A stretch of 5,205 nucleotides of DNA from Methanosarcina sp. Lineage in GTDB: Archaea; Halobacteriota; Methanosarcinia; Methanosarcinales; Methanosarcinaceae. The stretch is from NCBI GenBank assembly GCA_017883485.1, contig JADGNM010000212.1, forward strand, positions 1 to 5,205, written 5' to 3'. Positions 4,572 to 5,205 of the stretch are shown here, in pieces. The position numbers and the translations under genes were made by a program. Numbering within the stretch: position 1 is the first letter of the stretch; each line of letters starts with the position of its first letter. The notes beneath the pieces are model-generated. The model saw only the letters and a list, made by a program, of their open reading frames with translations, had not been told where the DNA came from and did not search any database.

Positions 4572-5205
4572 ATGGATATCAAAGTTCTTAAACAAACATT
4601 GGCATCTCTTGGCATTAATCCTGATGAAATTGAGAACGAAAGATATGCCAAAGCTTTTCGTACTCTCTTTGCTATTATTGAAATACTGAGCAGAGAGCTC
4701 TATGCTGTAAACGCAGATAGGCAGAAGCTTCGAGATGAAATCAACTTGCTCAAAGGTGAACAAACAAAACCTAAAATTCGTGGTTCGAAAAAGAATGATG
4801 ATATCTCTTCTGAAAATGAAAGAAAAGAACTAAACTCACGAAAAACGAGAAATTCAAATTCAAGGAAGGATAAAATAGAGATCCATCATACTGAAACCTG
4901 CAAAGTTGATAAGTCTAGTTTACCTGATGATGCGGTTTTTAAAGGTTATCGTTACGTATTAATTAGAGATATCATTGTGGAACCGTACAATACCAACTAC
5001 GAGTTAGAGATTTTTTATTCTCCTTCGGAAGGTAAAACATATTCAGGTAAATTGCCAGATGGTATCAAAGGCGAATTTGGACCTAGACTCAGGACTCATA
5101 TAATCTCTCTTTACCATGTTGCCAATGTCTCAGAACCCAAAATCTCTGAGATTATGGAAAATATGGGTGTTTTGATATCCAAAGCAACAATTTCCCGAAT
5201 TCTGA
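4572..5205 (+). CDS. IS66-family transposase, N-terminal 211 residues (runs off right edge)
   Basis: The frame is open from ATG 4572 to the edge, where one extra base remains. Visible in order: an N-terminal helical, probably coiled-coil region (about 21-66) ending in the EINLLKGEQTKPKIRG type of segment seen in IS66-like proteins; a charged Lys/Arg/Asn/Ser linker (67-104); a beta-rich segment (110-160, including YRYVLIRDIIVEPYNTNYELE) where classical IS66 proteins carry a Cys-rich zinc-finger domain; then FGPRLRTHIISLYHVANVSEPKI (residues 169-191) and a helix-turn-helix-like stretch to residue 211 that mirrors the IS66 pattern just before the DDE domain. Only C110 occurs, so the CxxC zinc ligands are lacking. 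The catalytic DDE part is beyond the window. No frameshift is seen in what is present. The family call is from recalled pattern and is good; the subgroup is uncertain. Confidence 0.85.
   Translation, partial: MDIKVLKQTLASLGINPDEIENERYAKAFRTLFAIIEILSRELYAVNADRQKLRDEINLLKGEQTKPKIRGSKKNDDISSENERKELNSRKTRNSNSRKDKIEIHHTETCKVDKSSLPDDAVFKGYRYVLIRDIIVEPYNTNYELEIFYSPSEGKTYSGKLPDGIKGEFGPRLRTHIISLYHVANVSEPKISEIMENMGVLISKATISRIL

Noticed and set aside
4494..4763. Minus-strand frame of 89 codons
   Set aside because: It is antisense to the start of the IS66-like transposase and AT-rich; a shadow.

Overview
The window looks like chromosomal DNA of a methanogenic archaeon, most likely Methanosarcina or a close relative. 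This is inferred from protein resemblance and style, not from a search. The pointers are an archaeal-type S-adenosyl/S-inosyl-homocysteine hydrolase, a four-subunit-type pyruvate:ferredoxin oxidoreductase beta chain, archaeal TATA boxes, strong Shine-Dalgarno sites (GAGGTGA, AAGGAGGA), long AT-rich intergenic regions, and IS630- and IS66-like transposases of the kinds common in Methanosarcina.

Layout. Bases 1-87 are the tail of an IS630-family transposase gene that enters from the left. A small unrecognised gene of 63 codons lies at 339-530 (+). From 536 to 885 there is no gene but a striking run of inverted repeats: arms 536-555/657-676, 712-722/768-778 and 778-798/865-885. The first and third end in TA and look like small MITE-type elements. 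On the minus strand follow a short Hsp20/alpha-crystallin gene (945-1244) and ahcY (1427-2662). A divergent intergenic region of about 430 bp (2663-3091) separates ahcY from a plus-strand pair: a 39-residue cysteine-rich microprotein (3092-3211) and an orphan porB-like gene (3251-4141). After porB comes about 430 bp without a convincing gene, holding a strong two-part hairpin (4270-4305). The window ends inside an IS66-family transposase (4572 to the edge).

How the genes work together. AhcY clears the homocysteine adduct left by SAM-dependent methylation. PorB is the thiamine-diphosphate and Fe-S subunit that makes or breaks pyruvate (or a related 2-oxoacid) with ferredoxin. It normally works with PorA, PorC and PorD, none of which is encoded here. 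Instead it sits 39 bp behind a Cys-rich microprotein, probably in the same transcript. That pair is the most interesting coding signal in the window. The repeat cluster at 536-885 is the most interesting non-coding signal. With transposase genes at both edges, this is a plastic part of the chromosome carrying two or three stable metabolic genes.
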